Assembly (NCBI GenBank): GCA_030549175.1
Contig: JAUKUA010000007.1
Location: 992,001 to 1,056,000 of the forward strand
From: Lasiosphaeris hirsuta
Lineage: Eukaryota > Ascomycota > Sordariomycetes > Sordariales > Lasiosphaeriaceae
Length of the DNA stretch: 64,000 nt
Reading direction: 5' to 3'
Shown piece by piece: positions 10,437 to 20,536 of this stretch. A program made the position numbers and the translations under genes. A model generated the notes under the pieces. The model saw only the letters and a list, made by a program, of their open reading frames with translations. It did no database searches and was not told the DNA's origin. Each line of letters begins with the position of its first letter. Within the stretch, counting starts at the first letter, position 1.

Positions 10437-11969
10437 ATGGAGAAGTCGCGGCAGAAGAACTGCAACAGCTGCGTGCAGAACAAGAGACGGTGCGACAGGC
10501 GGAAGCCCGAATGCTCGCGGTGCGTCGAGAAGCAGATGCTCTGCATTTACGTTTACAGCAAACCCAAAGTAGCCCCGGATACTGCGGGGACGGGCCCGCC
10601 CGCCAGCAGCGAGGCCAAGGGGCTGTCGTTTGCCTTCTCGGGCTCTCTGTGCACCCCCGGTCTGGACCTCGACCTAGGCTACACCCCACAGTCTGAGACG
10701 AACATCCGTGATGATATAAGTCTGAGCGCCTTCATGGACTTTACCAACACGGCCTCTCCCTCTCCCAACCAGTGGCTCGTCCCGGCCGAGGAGCACGCCA
10801 GCATCTTCGCCACCAGCACCGGTACCGCCACCGCCACCGAGCCCGAGCGCCCGCGCACCCCGGCCACCCAGCAAGCCCAAAAGGCATACCATACGATAGC
10901 CTTCGCCTCCTTCTGCGTGGGTGCATCCCGTCCGTCCTCACTACAGATGCAACACTAACACGCCTCCCCAGCACGGCGCCGACCCCTGGCTAGTCTACGA
11001 CTCAACCTCCCTACTCCACTACATCACCAACCGCGTCAAGGCCTTCCCGCGGGACCTGGCCGCGACCAACGCAACTCCCTTCCTGCACCGCTTCCTCTAC
11101 CGCGACCACACGCCGCCGTGCATCGTGGCCTGCTTCGCCGCCAGCGTGCTGTACGCCAACCGCACGCCCGCCAACGCCGCCATGGTGATGCGCGCCCTGC
11201 ACGCCAGCGCGGCCGAGCTCGTTGACGCCGAGGCCGGCCGGTCCACCGCCACGCCCGTCGAGAAGCTCGCGCGCGTCCACGCCCTGTTCCTGTACCAGGT
11301 CATCCGCTTGTTTGATGGCGATATCCACCTCCGCGCCCAGGGCGAGAAGGACCTACCGCTGTTGCGGGCCTGGCTGGACGAGCTGTGCCGGGTCCGGGAT
11401 AACTTGGGGGATGCGGCGGGGCGGGGGCTGCCGCCGAGGGAGTGGGAGGTATGTACTGTGTCTGCGGGTTTGGGGGGGGGGGGGGGTTGTGCTATGTGCT
11501 GATGTCCTGATGTGCTGATGTGCTGATGTCCTGATGTGCTGATGTGGTTTAGCGCTGGATTTTCGCCGAGTCCCTGCGCCGGACTGTTATGATGGCGTAC
11601 TCGGTCATCAGCCTGTTCTCCCTCATGAAGGACCCCGAGCACGAGGAGCCCGGCCCCTGGGCCTTTACGCACCGCTGGACGCTCGCGCGGTCGCTGTGGG
11701 AGGCTGGGTCGTCGTTTGAGTTCTACCGCGTGTGGAAGGAGAAGCCGCAGTTTGTGATTGCTAATTACTCGCTCGAGACCTTTCTTGAGCACGGCGGACG
11801 GGGTGACGATGTCGATGATTTTGCTGAGATACTTCTGAGCAGGTTAGTGGGCATGAATCTCTCGGGTCTGAGGTTGCTAATGAATCGTGACAGCTACATG
11901 GGGGTGGATGCCGCAAAAGAGTTTATCCAGAAAAACATATGGGCAAGTCAGAAGATGGTGACATCTTGA
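10437..11969 (+). CDS. Zn2Cys6 transcription factor
   Basis: Four exons: 10437-10916, 10972-11448, 11553-11842 and 11894-11969, giving 440 residues. The binuclear zinc cluster is at the extreme N-terminus: Cys9, 12, 19, 26, 29 and 36 in the pattern CX2CX6CX6CX2CX6C, with the basic stretch NKRRCDRRK. The remainder resembles the helical C-terminal region of short fungal regulators (DPWLVYDSTSLLHYITNRV, EKLARVHALFLYQVIRLFDGD). Introns have CACTAAC and GCTAATG branch points. Intron 2 holds a 15-G run and an 8-nt minisatellite. Intron 3 is 51 nt without a stop, so its retention would keep the frame. The gene converges on an aldo-keto reductase gene. A target cannot be read from the sequence; local control of that neighbour is only a possibility. 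Confidence 0.9.
11494..11547. repeat. 8-nt minisatellite within an intron
   Basis: Six copies of ATGTSCTG (alternating GC and CC versions) plus a partial seventh lie in intron 2 of the Zn2Cys6 gene, just after a 15-G run at 11472-11486. Confidence 0.85.
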
Positions 11970-12383
11970 GGCTAGCAGCAGACAAATACCGTGACGAAAC
12001 AAATAATGACAGAGGATAACCTACGACCCGGTCCACATGTGCCTACGGCCCGCCCGAAGGTTATACATGACCTTCCCGGAGAGGCCTTTCCAACAGCCAC
12101 CATTGAAAGCAACGTCCAAGAATGGCGTAGTGGTAAGCGTGTAGACCACAGCATACGATTCTCGATGCTGGGCTGCCCGCCACCTGGGGCATTTGAAAAA
12201 CTAGCGTGCGATTTTTCATAACCAGCAAAAACATGAGAGGTTATGTTTTGGCAAAAATTTGAAATAGATGGGGTTCATTCCCTTGCTCTTTTATTCGGTT
12301 ATCATTCAGCTTCGAGTCCTTGTCTAACATGGACAGGCTGCGAGATCATGGCCCGTAAAGATACATACAGACAACGGCTGTTC
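11970..12383. other. Intergenic region between convergent genes
   Basis: Contains the 3' ends of the Zn2Cys6 and aldo-keto reductase genes. No further feature seen. Confidence 0.5.
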
Positions 12384-13446
12384 TCAGTTGTCCAACGGCG
12401 AGACATTCGGATCCCAGCAGACGGGCGCGTACTCGTCCGTCTCCAGCTCGCCGACCTCGTCCTCGGTCAACTCAAAGTCGTACACATCGGCATTCTCCCG
12501 GATCCTCTCGGGCGTCGCGCTCTTCGGCAGGGGGATGTACCCCTTCTGCAGACTCCACCTCACCAAAACCTGCGCCTGCGACTTGCCATACTTGCCCGCC
12601 AACCTCGCCAACACCTCCTCTCCCCACCTCTCACCCCTGACCAGCGGGCTATACGCCTCCACCGCGACCCCCCTTGCCCTGCACCACTCGGCCACATCCC
12701 TCCGCGCACACCACGGATGCACTTCCCACTGCCCGACACTCAACACCCCCCCGCCCCCAACCCCCCGCTCCGCCTCCAACTCCTTGATATGCCCCTCCAG
12801 CTCATTCAAGTGATGCACCCCGTAATTGCTCACGCCAATACTCCGCACCTTGCCCGCCTCCACCGCCTCGACCAGCGCGCGCCACGCCCCCTTGCGCGCC
12901 GCCGACCCCCCGTACGGCGCGTGCAGCAGCATCAGGTCGATGTACCCCAGCCCGGTGGCCGCCAGCGTCTTGTCGACCTGGGCGGCGGCGCCGGCGTAGC
13001 TCACGGCGGGCGTGGGCACCTTGGAGGTGAAGAAGATGGCCGAGCGCGGGAGGGGGAGCGGCGGGGCGAGGATGGCGGCGCCGCAACCGGCTTCGTTGCG
13101 GTAGGCGGCTGCCGAGTCGATCTAGGGGGTGGTTAGTTGGGCTTGGTTTGGGGGGTCGGGGGGGGGACGAGGGGGAGGGTTACGTGGCGGTAGCCGGCGG
13201 CGAGGGCGTGCTGGACGGCGGTTTTGGCTTCCCTGGCTGGGCTACTGGAGTTAGTTGGTGTGTAACCCCTAAGAGGTGGGGATTATTTACATTTGCCAGA
13301 CCTGCATGAGTCGAGGTTAGCCAGGGGCATGGGTTGGGAATACGGGAGTGGCTCAGCGGCGTGACGCAACATACGCCGAATCCCAGCTGGGGTATCTCGT
13401 GGCCGCTTGGCAGCTTGATGGTCGTCTCGGCCGTGAGGGTCGCCAT
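12384..13446 (-). CDS. Aldo-keto reductase with an 11-nt microexon
   Basis: Exons on the minus strand: 13446-13375, 13301-13291 (11 nt), 13244-13184 and 13121-12384, giving 293 residues, the usual size. It is an NADPH-dependent aldehyde/ketone reductase of the AKR superfamily. The predicted catalytic tetrad is complete: Asp50 and Tyr55 (IDSAAAYRNE), Lys82 (FFTSK) and His115 (LMLLHAP). NADPH-site motifs GVSNYG and LPKSATPERIREN are present. The microexon GTCTGGCAAAT supplies V-W-Q and part of Ile, restoring GFGVWQISPA, where family members have GFGVYQIPP. Splice sites GTATGT, GTAAAT and GTAACC with CAG/TAG acceptors flank it. An alternative ATG 57 nt upstream (13503) is possible. The gene converges on the Zn2Cys6 gene. 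The substrate is unknown. Confidence 0.9.
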
Positions 13447-13949
13447 TCTTCTTAGCATGGGGGGGGTTGCGATGGGGAAATTGGGGAGGGACGATTGTCG
13501 CAATAGTTGTGGAATGAGGGGAAAGAGCTTTAGAGGTTGGCGGATTTCTTTGTATAAATGTAGACGCTCCTTGAGGTGTGGAGTGAGGTCGAAAGAAGAG
13601 ATGGGGAATTTGTCATCCAGCGCTCACATAATGCCCCGCGATTGACCAAGCTCGGAAATCCCGAAACGGAAATGGGCCGAATCGAGGGTTATAGTAACCT
13701 CATTACCTCCTCCAGAGCCTTCTTATCGACGTATATAATCCAATACTGTTATTGATTTGCTTGCCAGCATGCTATAAATAACAATAGGGTTGGCCAACAA
13801 GGCTCTTTGGCCCTTGAAAGGCTTTGGCCCTTGAAAGGCTTTTGCTCCTAAAAAGGGGGTTTTACGTCGGAAAGAGCCGGGGCTAAAACCGAGAAGAGGT
13901 GAGCTGTAGTTCAGTAATCCCGATGACTTACCCCCGGTCTTTCCCGTCC
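13447..13949. other. Intergenic region with short repeats
   Basis: Promoter side of the aldo-keto reductase. From 13720 the sequence becomes AT-rich and contains a direct repeat of TTGGCCCTTGAAAGGCTT (about 13808-13842) and inverted AAGAGCC/GGCTCTT words, suggesting an old mobile-element scar that I cannot name. Confidence 0.4.
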
Positions 13950-14490
13950 TCTCTGACCAGAAACAGCTCATCGCTATCCTCGAGGTCTTCATCCGATTCA
14001 TCTCCCAAACCGGGTGTGGAAGACTTCTCCATCATCTCCCTCTCGTTCGCCTTCGCGAGCATTGACCAATCGCTCGAGCCTATCCGGCTCGCCATCCTCC
14101 AAGCCCACGCTGCCGGCGTCACCGTCTTCGCCGCGGCCGGCTACACCATCCGCAGCCGCCTGGTAGCCTTCACGGCGTGCATGGACGAGGTCACGAGGTC
14201 ACGAGGTGGGCTCGAGCGACGGCGACCTGGTGCGCAGTCGCTTTGTGCCGACGGTCGGGCCCGGGAAGCGGCTGTGCGCCACCGGGGAGGCCATCGAGGC
14301 CACGTGGATCTGCGAGACGCCCGGGAAGAAGGGGCACACGGCGATGGTGCGCAGGGCGGGCACGTCGTATGCGACGCCGGTGGCGGCTGGGGTGGCGGCC
14401 GTGGTGATGGACTTTTGTGTGGGCCGACCGCAGGGCCCAGGTTCCCAGCAGCGGCAGCAGCAGCAGCAGCAGCAGCGGAGGTTGGTATGA
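13950..14490 (+). pseudogene. Subtilase (S8) remnant, frameshifted and truncated
   Basis: Two frames together resemble the C-terminal half of a subtilisin-like protease. The first (to about 14190) has IISLSFAFASIDQSLEPIR and AAGVTVFAAAG, the region before the oxyanion Asn. The second (from about 14206) has GSSDGDLVRSRFVP and the active-site serine motif GTSYATPVAAG. The catalytic Asp and His segments are missing. The frame changes at a tandem expansion of the 8-nt unit GTCACGAG near 14187-14204: two extra copies (16 nt) shift the frame, and their removal would join the parts in register. It ends in a CAG repeat coding Gln. Intracellular subtilases of this kind occur in fungal multidomain (NLR-like) proteins, so this could be a fragment of one. 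No intact gene is present. Confidence 0.65.
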
Positions 14491-15334
14491 GTATCAGACG
14501 CTGAAGAGCAAGCGCGGCATGCTGGTGGTGCTGGGGCAGATGGGCCCAGCGCGATGCAGATGACGGGCTGCAGCATTTGGCGCCGTGGGGTCTGTTCTGC
14601 GGGGAGAAGGCCCGGCCAATCGTCGCGGGTGGGAGGAGTCCGATCCTCGACGGAATGCTCATGGACTTGTGGGTTTATTCTTCGTACCTACCTACGCAAG
14701 AAAGGTGAGTCAGGAGTTGTGCTGTCGTGTCGTGTGTCGAGACAAGTGAAATCGCGTGGGGTATCCGTGTCGAGAATCCTGGCGCAGCTTCCCATTCTGG
14801 GAGTCGCTCTTTCCTCAGTCGGCCAGGGGGTGGCAGAGCTTGGCTGAACGAGGTGAACGACGGCGCCTTTTCGGCTTCCCTAGCCCATTGAGGTGTGTTC
14901 TAGAAGCCAGCAGGCCAGCGTGCAGTCAATGCGTTGTTTGGAGTGCTCCCGAACCGGGGTTGCTCTTACCTGGCGTGCACCGATGCAAAACCCGAGGGCT
15001 GAGATTGCGCCGGGAAGTATACAAAGTACCTCGAATGCAGACCAAACACGCTGTGGTGGGGTGCCTTGCAGGATTCTGCTCGTTGTAGCACCAACGCAAA
15101 GTAATAACCATGCGGCAGGTTGCAGTTGCGCGTCCTTGGATTGGACGGATGAATCCGTTCATCTCTCCACGTCTTCACTTTCCGCCCGTCTTTAGGCATA
15201 TCTGCTGATCTGCTGGTAGCCGAGAAATTGAAGCGGCCGCACCCGATGGTTCCTTTCTTATAACGTCGCCATAAGCCCTCGCAGCTAAGGGTCTAGACTC
15301 TTCATCCAAACTCCAAACCTCGAAACGCGCCAAG
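14491..15334. other. Intergenic region
   Basis: Between the subtilase remnant and the Dabb gene. No feature could be supported. Confidence 0.5.
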
Positions 15335-15883
15335 ATGAACAAAATCCAACAACGCGCTGCGAAGCGCGCCGCTGTGTCGGTTGCCACCGGTGTCATGTTC
15401 TATCTCATGGTCTCCAATCCGCGCTCCCTCCGAACACTGCCCGCCACGCATGCCGTCATGATCCAGTTCAATGTCAATGCGACTGCGTGGGCAATAGAAG
15501 ACGTGAGCACCAAAAACGCTATTGTAACTGGCATTCGCTAATTCATATCCTAGGCTTGCAACTGGATGCTGTCGCTCCAAGACAGCTGCCGCCACCCCTA
15601 CTCGGGGAGGCCGTATGTCAGCAGCATCGCATGTGGCAAGGACAGCTCCCCTGAAGATCCAGAGGTGCGTGGCTTGAAGCCTTTCCTGGCGCCTCTAGAG
15701 GAGAGAGAGTTACTAACCTGGTTACAGGACGGGCCGACGTATGTTGTGGTGGCCGAGTTTGAAACCGACGGCGAGAAGGACTACTTTGTCCACAAAGATC
15801 CGGCGCACCTCGAAGCCCTACGAGAGATTGAGCCGCTGATAGAAAAGGCCACCGTACTGGACTATTCAAACGCTCTCATCTAG
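15335..15883 (+). CDS. Small Dabb (stress-responsive alpha/beta-barrel) domain protein
   Basis: Three exons: 15335-15502, 15554-15664 and 15728-15883, giving 144 residues. The last exon has the Dabb signature TYVVVAEFETDGEKDYFVHK followed by DPAHLEALREIEPLIEKATVLDYSN, the family's strand, His-containing loop and final helix/strand. Exon 1 has a short hydrophobic segment (VATGVMFYLMVSN), which could be a membrane anchor but more likely includes the first strand. Dabb proteins are usually dimers of a ferredoxin-like fold; some are enzymes in polyketide pathways, others are stress proteins. Intron 2 (63 nt) has no stop and keeps frame, so a 165-residue form is possible. The gene converges on the TauD-type gene, with a three-copy 10-nt repeat directly after the stop codon. 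Confidence 0.8.
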
Positions 15884-15913
15884 GGGGCTCACAGGGGCTC
15901 ACGGGGGCTCACA
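15884..15913. repeat. Three tandem copies of GGGGCTCACR
   Basis: Three near-perfect copies of a 10-nt unit start at the base after the Dabb stop codon and lie between convergent genes. Confidence 0.9.
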
Positions 15914-16030
15914 GCAACGGCGTTTCCCGGACAGGGCAATCAAAACGACAATGAATTTCACATTTCACAGCAGCAGCGCTATTGCTACTTAGATCCCAGC
16001 ATCACCTCTCGATACACGCATCAGCCCAGC

Positions 16031-17248
16031 CTACTCCCAGATCGACGTCAACCCATTCACCCCCGTCGGCCGGTCGCCGAGCGTGGTGATGCGGAAGCCG
16101 TGGCGGAGCCCCTCCTGGGGGTTGTGCACGTTGTAGTCCGAGATGGCCGTGTGGGCCGTAACCCGATTGTCCCACAGCGCGACGGTGCCCTCCTCCCAGC
16201 GGACGCGAACCTGGAAGTCCTGGCCGAGCGAGATGTGGGTGAAGAGCAGCTTGAGCAGGGCCTCGGACTCCTCGTCGGTGAGCCCGACGATGCGCTTGGT
16301 GAAGCCCGGATTGATGAAGAGGGCCTTCTGGCCCGTGGCCGGGTGCACGCGCACGATGGGGTGCTCCGACTTGATGGGGTCGCGCCGCACAAAGTGCCCG
16401 TCGCGCTGCGCGCCCTCGGCCTGCGGGAAGCCGCTGTGCTCGGCCCGCAGGCCCTCGAGCAGCGCCTGGATCGGCGGCGACAGGCGCGCGTAGGCCGCCG
16501 TCTGCGACGCCCACGCCGTGTCGCCCCCCGTCGGCGGCACCGAGAGCAGCGTCAGGATGGTGATGCCGGGCGGCTGGTGCTCGTACGACACGTCCGAGTG
16601 GTAGCCTGTGGATGTGAGCCGCTTGGCCCGCCGCTTGTTGCGGTACTCGTTGTCGGGGCCGAGGTAGATGTTGTGCAGCTCCAGGTTGTCCTTGACGTGG
16701 GCTCCCACGGGCTAGGGGTTGTCAGTTTCACAAAGTTCGGCCATTGGTGGGAGCGACGGCTAGCTTACGTGGATGTGGAGCGGGCCAAAGTACCGGCCAA
16801 ACTCCTTTTGTTTCTCGACGCCAACGTCCTTAAAGTCCTGGTCCCGGAAAATGACAACGCCGCGCTCGGCGATCAGGAGGGCGAGCTCATCCTTCTGGAG
16901 GTCGTTGAGTTGTGACAGCTGGAGACCACGGATCTCGGTGCCGATGACGGGCGTCAGCTTGGAAGACTTGACTTCCGGGTTGTCCTTGGGGAGCAGGTTG
17001 GGCTTCTCCTTGTTGGCGACCAGGCCGCGGTCGTTGAACTCAAAGGGCTGGAGGGCCGGGAAGTGAGTCTTTTCGTCGTAGACGGGCAGATAGGCCGCGT
17101 ACTTGTACTGCGGGGCATCAGTGACTGTGTCTGATCACCCAACACGCTCGGGATCGCGCACCTGCTCGTGGATTTGCTCGTCGTACGCGAGAGTGAGCTT
17201 GAGAAGCGCAGTCTCGGTCTCTGCGACGGTGGTCGTGGTGGTCGACAT
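16031..17248 (-). CDS. TauD/TfdA-family Fe(II)/2-oxoglutarate dioxygenase
   Basis: Exons on the minus strand: 17248-17162, 17107-16769 and 16711-16031, giving 368 residues, normal for fungal members. The Fe(II) ligands are visible: His180 and Asp182 in GYHSDVSYE and the distal His329 in NRVTAHTAISDYN; Arg345/Arg349 (GLRHGFR) would bind 2-oxoglutarate. Conserved blocks GVVIFRDQDF and VPPTGGDTAWAS also fit. Relatives include yeast sulfonate dioxygenase Jlp1 and bacterial TauD, which release sulfite from sulfonates or attack related substrates in sulfur scavenging. The real substrate is unknown. The start ATG opens MSTTTTTVAETE; all junctions are phase 0 with GTGCGC and GTAAGC donors. Confidence 0.92.
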
Positions 17249-17986
17249 GCTGATAAACTTGGTGGTATTATCTTTGATTCAATACCGTTCGCATTGAAGT
17301 CTCTGATGCGAGATACGAGCGAGACGACAACGACGCCATCAGGACAATCTCGACTTATTTATACAGGCTTCCATGGCCGAGATGCTCTTGGCGATCCCTG
17401 TTCGCAGTCGACAATTCCGCATCCTCATCACGTCAACCCCACGCAGATTGCGCGAAGCCACCGGTCGACCACGGCCTTGCATCGCGGGTGCGGGGAAGAG
17501 GCTCGAGATCACTGGATAGGAGGGCCCAGGACGATTCCGAGTCGTGATTTGCACAGAAAATGACGAGAACCGCGCCATCGCTCGCCAGCCAGTAGTGCGG
17601 CCCCAAACCTAAAAGCAACCGCGTTCACCGTTGGCAACGGGCCTTATCTCCGAGCATCGTGGGGTCCCGGGGGCCGAAGCACTACCCACTGCAACCACAA
17701 CCCCCGTCAGCATCGGGACTACGGCTCGCAGGCGACGAGCATTACCAATCTCGTTTGCTCAGCGGGACCGAACCGGCGCCGCTACTCGGCCGGCCGCATA
17801 TGCACCCTGTGGGCTCCGGATCGACGCATTCGCTTCACTCACTTACACGTTTTGTGTCTCGTTGATCAGTGACCACCTCGAACAGAATGGAGGAGCAAAA
17901 TTCCCGTCATCAACATCATAACGATCGTTAAGGGCTAGGAAATTATTCAACCTGAGGGTGTATTAAAAATTCAGACATTGATGCGT
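17249..17986. other. Intergenic region
   Basis: Promoter of the TauD-type gene on the minus strand and 3' flank of the membrane protein gene. No other feature seen. Confidence 0.5.
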
Positions 17987-19807
17987 TCAAGTGCCCCATG
18001 CTCCTTGCCGCGGCTCCCTCGAAAGCCCCACGTAGACAACACCAGGGCGCAGATCCGGCAACGGGCTCCCGGCCGTGCCCGCGGCCCGCACGCCCTCGAT
18101 TTGCTCATACTCGCCCTTGTCGCCCCAGAACAGGGCGTCGTGGCCCCAGTCATCGACGAGCGCGACCAGGGCGCGGACCTCGCCGTAGGTGGCGGGCTGG
18201 GCGCCGCGGGGCCGGGCGCGGATGAGGTACTCAGAGAACAGGCCGAGGATCAGGAAGAGGACGGCGATGGTGAGCAGCGGGAAGAGGGCGAGGAAGACGT
18301 TCATGTTGCAGGCGAAGCCGAAGCCAAAGATCCACGGCACGATGACCTTGTAAACAAAAACGACGGCGCCGGGCCAGCTGCGCACGTTCTCGAGCGCCAT
18401 GTTGGACTCGGGGCTGGCGCCGCGTCTCGGGGATGCAGCCCGCCGCCAGATAGCCTCGTCGCGCCACAGCCCGGCCAGCACCTCGGCCAGGTGCAGCCCG
18501 AAGAGCAGGGTCGAGACGGCGGCGCACTGGATCAGCAGGCCGGCCCACTCGAGCCGGAGCCGCGTCGTGTCGCCGTTGTACAGCGCGATCACCTGGCCGT
18601 AGTACTTCCACACCGACGGGAAGTCGACCGGCGCCGGGTTCTCCCGCACCCACTCGAGCGAGGCCGAGTGCTGCACCCGCGCCGCCACGAGCGCCACGGC
18701 CACGACGAAGGCGCTGTGCAGCCCGAAGATGGCCCATATCCAGTTGGCGATGGCGCGCGTGCCGGGCACGAGCGAGCGCATGGAGGGCTGTCTGAGGGAT
18801 GGCGAGGAGAACAGGACGCCGCCGGTGGGATGCTGGCCGGAGCCCGAGGTCGCCGGGGCGTCTTTGGACCCGTCGTCGGACAGCAGGAAGCGGCAGGCGC
18901 GCGCCGTCGCGAGCGGGTTGGAGTTCCACGTCCCGACGTCGCGCCGGGCAAAGTCGTGTACCAGACACCACGTGCAGATGGCGCACTGCAGGAAGAGACC
19001 GATGCCCAGGCCCAGCAGCCCCCAGCCGTTGAAGCTGATGCCGTGCCGGTTCTCGCCGAGGTCGGCGTCGTAGTTGATCGGATTCGCGCTGGGGTCGTCG
19101 GTGAATTCCAGCGCAGCGATGACGGTCAGGGGGTATGCCATGACCGAGGTGCCGCCGTAGGCCAGGACCAAGCCGAGGCTCGCCAGGATGTTCGCCGGCC
19201 ACGCGTTCGGGCCGCTTCTTCTTGCGTATGTGAAGAGGCGCAGGTTGGTGTTGTGCCGGAGACGGCCCTCGCGCCAGAGGGCCCAGCGCAGCGTGGTCGA
19301 GTGGATGGCGTCGAGACAGGCCGAGACGGACGCGATGACGGTCTGGAGGAGGAGAGGGGTGATGATCATGGCGGCTTCCGACACGCTGTACAGGCGCTGG
19401 TCGTTCATGTAGATCTGGGTCGGCTGCGTCCACGAAAAGCCCATGGGCCCCACGATGGCGACCCTGTTCACCAGCCAAGACGGGATGATGGCGGGTTTCG
19501 TGCCAATAATATAGATGCCCGTGGCCAGCGCCGACAGCGACGCGCTCCATCCGAGGATCAGTCCGACGATGCAGAGGTCCCGTGTCCAGAGGTCGCGGTC
19601 CGCCGGGAGCGCAGCGTGCGGAATTCCGACTGCTGCCTCGCAGTCGGCTTCTGGTTCTGGGCGTCCCAAGCCATGGCCCCTGATTTCTTTGTCGCACAAG
19701 TCGGTATGGGCCGGGGGCGATGCGGGTGAGGCGCTGTGGGAATCTTGATGATCCTGCCGAGCCCAAGACCAGCTCGGGGGCCGCAAGCCCTGGATGGGGG
19801 CCGCCAT
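17987..19807 (-). CDS. Predicted eight-helix membrane protein, fungal, function unknown
   Basis: A single-exon gene of 606 residues that I do not recognise by family. Hydrophobic segments lie at about 77-101, 145-167, 205-232, 262-285, 352-377, 421-447, 480-500 and 503-529. The N-terminal 70 residues and the loop around 300-350 (Ser/Gly-rich) are polar. The cytosol-like C-terminal tail contains WGHDALFWGDKGEYEQIEGVR. It lacks obvious transporter, channel or receptor motifs. The coding sequence is very GC-rich, which leaves a long open frame on the opposite strand (17978-19729) that is only a shadow. The start used is the first ATG; a downstream one is possible because the first 70 residues are not distinctive. 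Confidence 0.75.
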   Translation of the reverse strand: MAAPIQGLRPPSWSWARQDHQDSHSASPASPPAHTDLCDKEIRGHGLGRPEPEADCEAAVGIPHAALPADRDLWTRDLCIVGLILGWSASLSALATGIYIIGTKPAIIPSWLVNRVAIVGPMGFSWTQPTQIYMNDQRLYSVSEAAMIITPLLLQTVIASVSACLDAIHSTTLRWALWREGRLRHNTNLRLFTYARRSGPNAWPANILASLGLVLAYGGTSVMAYPLTVIAALEFTDDPSANPINYDADLGENRHGISFNGWGLLGLGIGLFLQCAICTWCLVHDFARRDVGTWNSNPLATARACRFLLSDDGSKDAPATSGSGQHPTGGVLFSSPSLRQPSMRSLVPGTRAIANWIWAIFGLHSAFVVAVALVAARVQHSASLEWVRENPAPVDFPSVWKYYGQVIALYNGDTTRLRLEWAGLLIQCAAVSTLLFGLHLAEVLAGLWRDEAIWRRAASPRRGASPESNMALENVRSWPGAVVFVYKVIVPWIFGFGFACNMNVFLALFPLLTIAVLFLILGLFSEYLIRARPRGAQPATYGEVRALVALVDDWGHDALFWGDKGEYEQIEGVRAAGTAGSPLPDLRPGVVYVGLSREPRQGAWGT

Positions 19808-20536
19808 TTGCTATGGCTCTCTATTCGTCGTTCCGGTGGCGGGAGCGGCGAGGAATGGAAGGTTGGCTCTACATGGTAAAGGGGGCAGATGAAAGGGGCG
19901 AGGTCGAGGTCTTTGGAGCTGGGGCCTGTTCTTGTTCATTGTTGTTGTCTTCATCGTCCCAAACTTGATGCCCGAGGACGTCCTAGTACCTGACCCAATT
20001 ACGGCTCTCCCGGCGGCGCCCTCGATCAAAAGTCCATCTTTTAGCCTTCTGATAGGGCCCGTCTTCGGCAGAAACGTGCATAGGGCTGAGCTCGGTTGTA
20101 AATGATTGGTCGAATGATTGGTTGAACCGATGGCTGTTGACGGAGGGTAATGGGGCGCAGCAGAGCTGCGCACCATAAAGGCTGGGATACTAGTTGCTGA
20201 AGCGCCATGACTCACCGCAAGCCACTGAGGTCGAGTATACCACCCGGCGCGTCGGCGAGCCCTGATTTGCTGGAAACCTCAAGAGTAGCGACCCCCTGAG
20301 GCAGCGAATTGCGTCAGCCCGCCGGCCCCTCACCGGTCGAATTCCGAGATCAAGAAGCATAGCTATGCCAAAGAAAGGAGAGCTGAATATGAGGACCATG
20401 AACTGACGAATGCCTGGGTTAAAAGGGCCCTGTGTCCCTGTCGCCAATGCCATAGGTCCGAAATTCCATCAACACCAATCCACTCCAGTCCCAACCTCAC
20501 CTCACGTAACTAGTTACCCAAAACCTAGTCAGAGAT
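19808..20536. other. Divergent intergenic region
   Basis: Shared upstream region of the membrane protein gene (minus) and the secreted-protein gene (plus). No other feature seen. Confidence 0.5.

Noticed and set aside
12243..13136. 297-codon plus-strand frame
   Set aside because: Antisense shadow of the aldo-keto reductase, whose catalytic motifs are on the minus strand.
16100..16915. 271-codon plus-strand frame
   Set aside because: Antisense to the TauD-type dioxygenase and without family features.
17978..19729. 583-codon plus-strand open frame
   Set aside because: It is exactly antisense to the membrane protein gene; the translation is Arg/Gly/Asp-rich without motifs, a by-product of very high GC.
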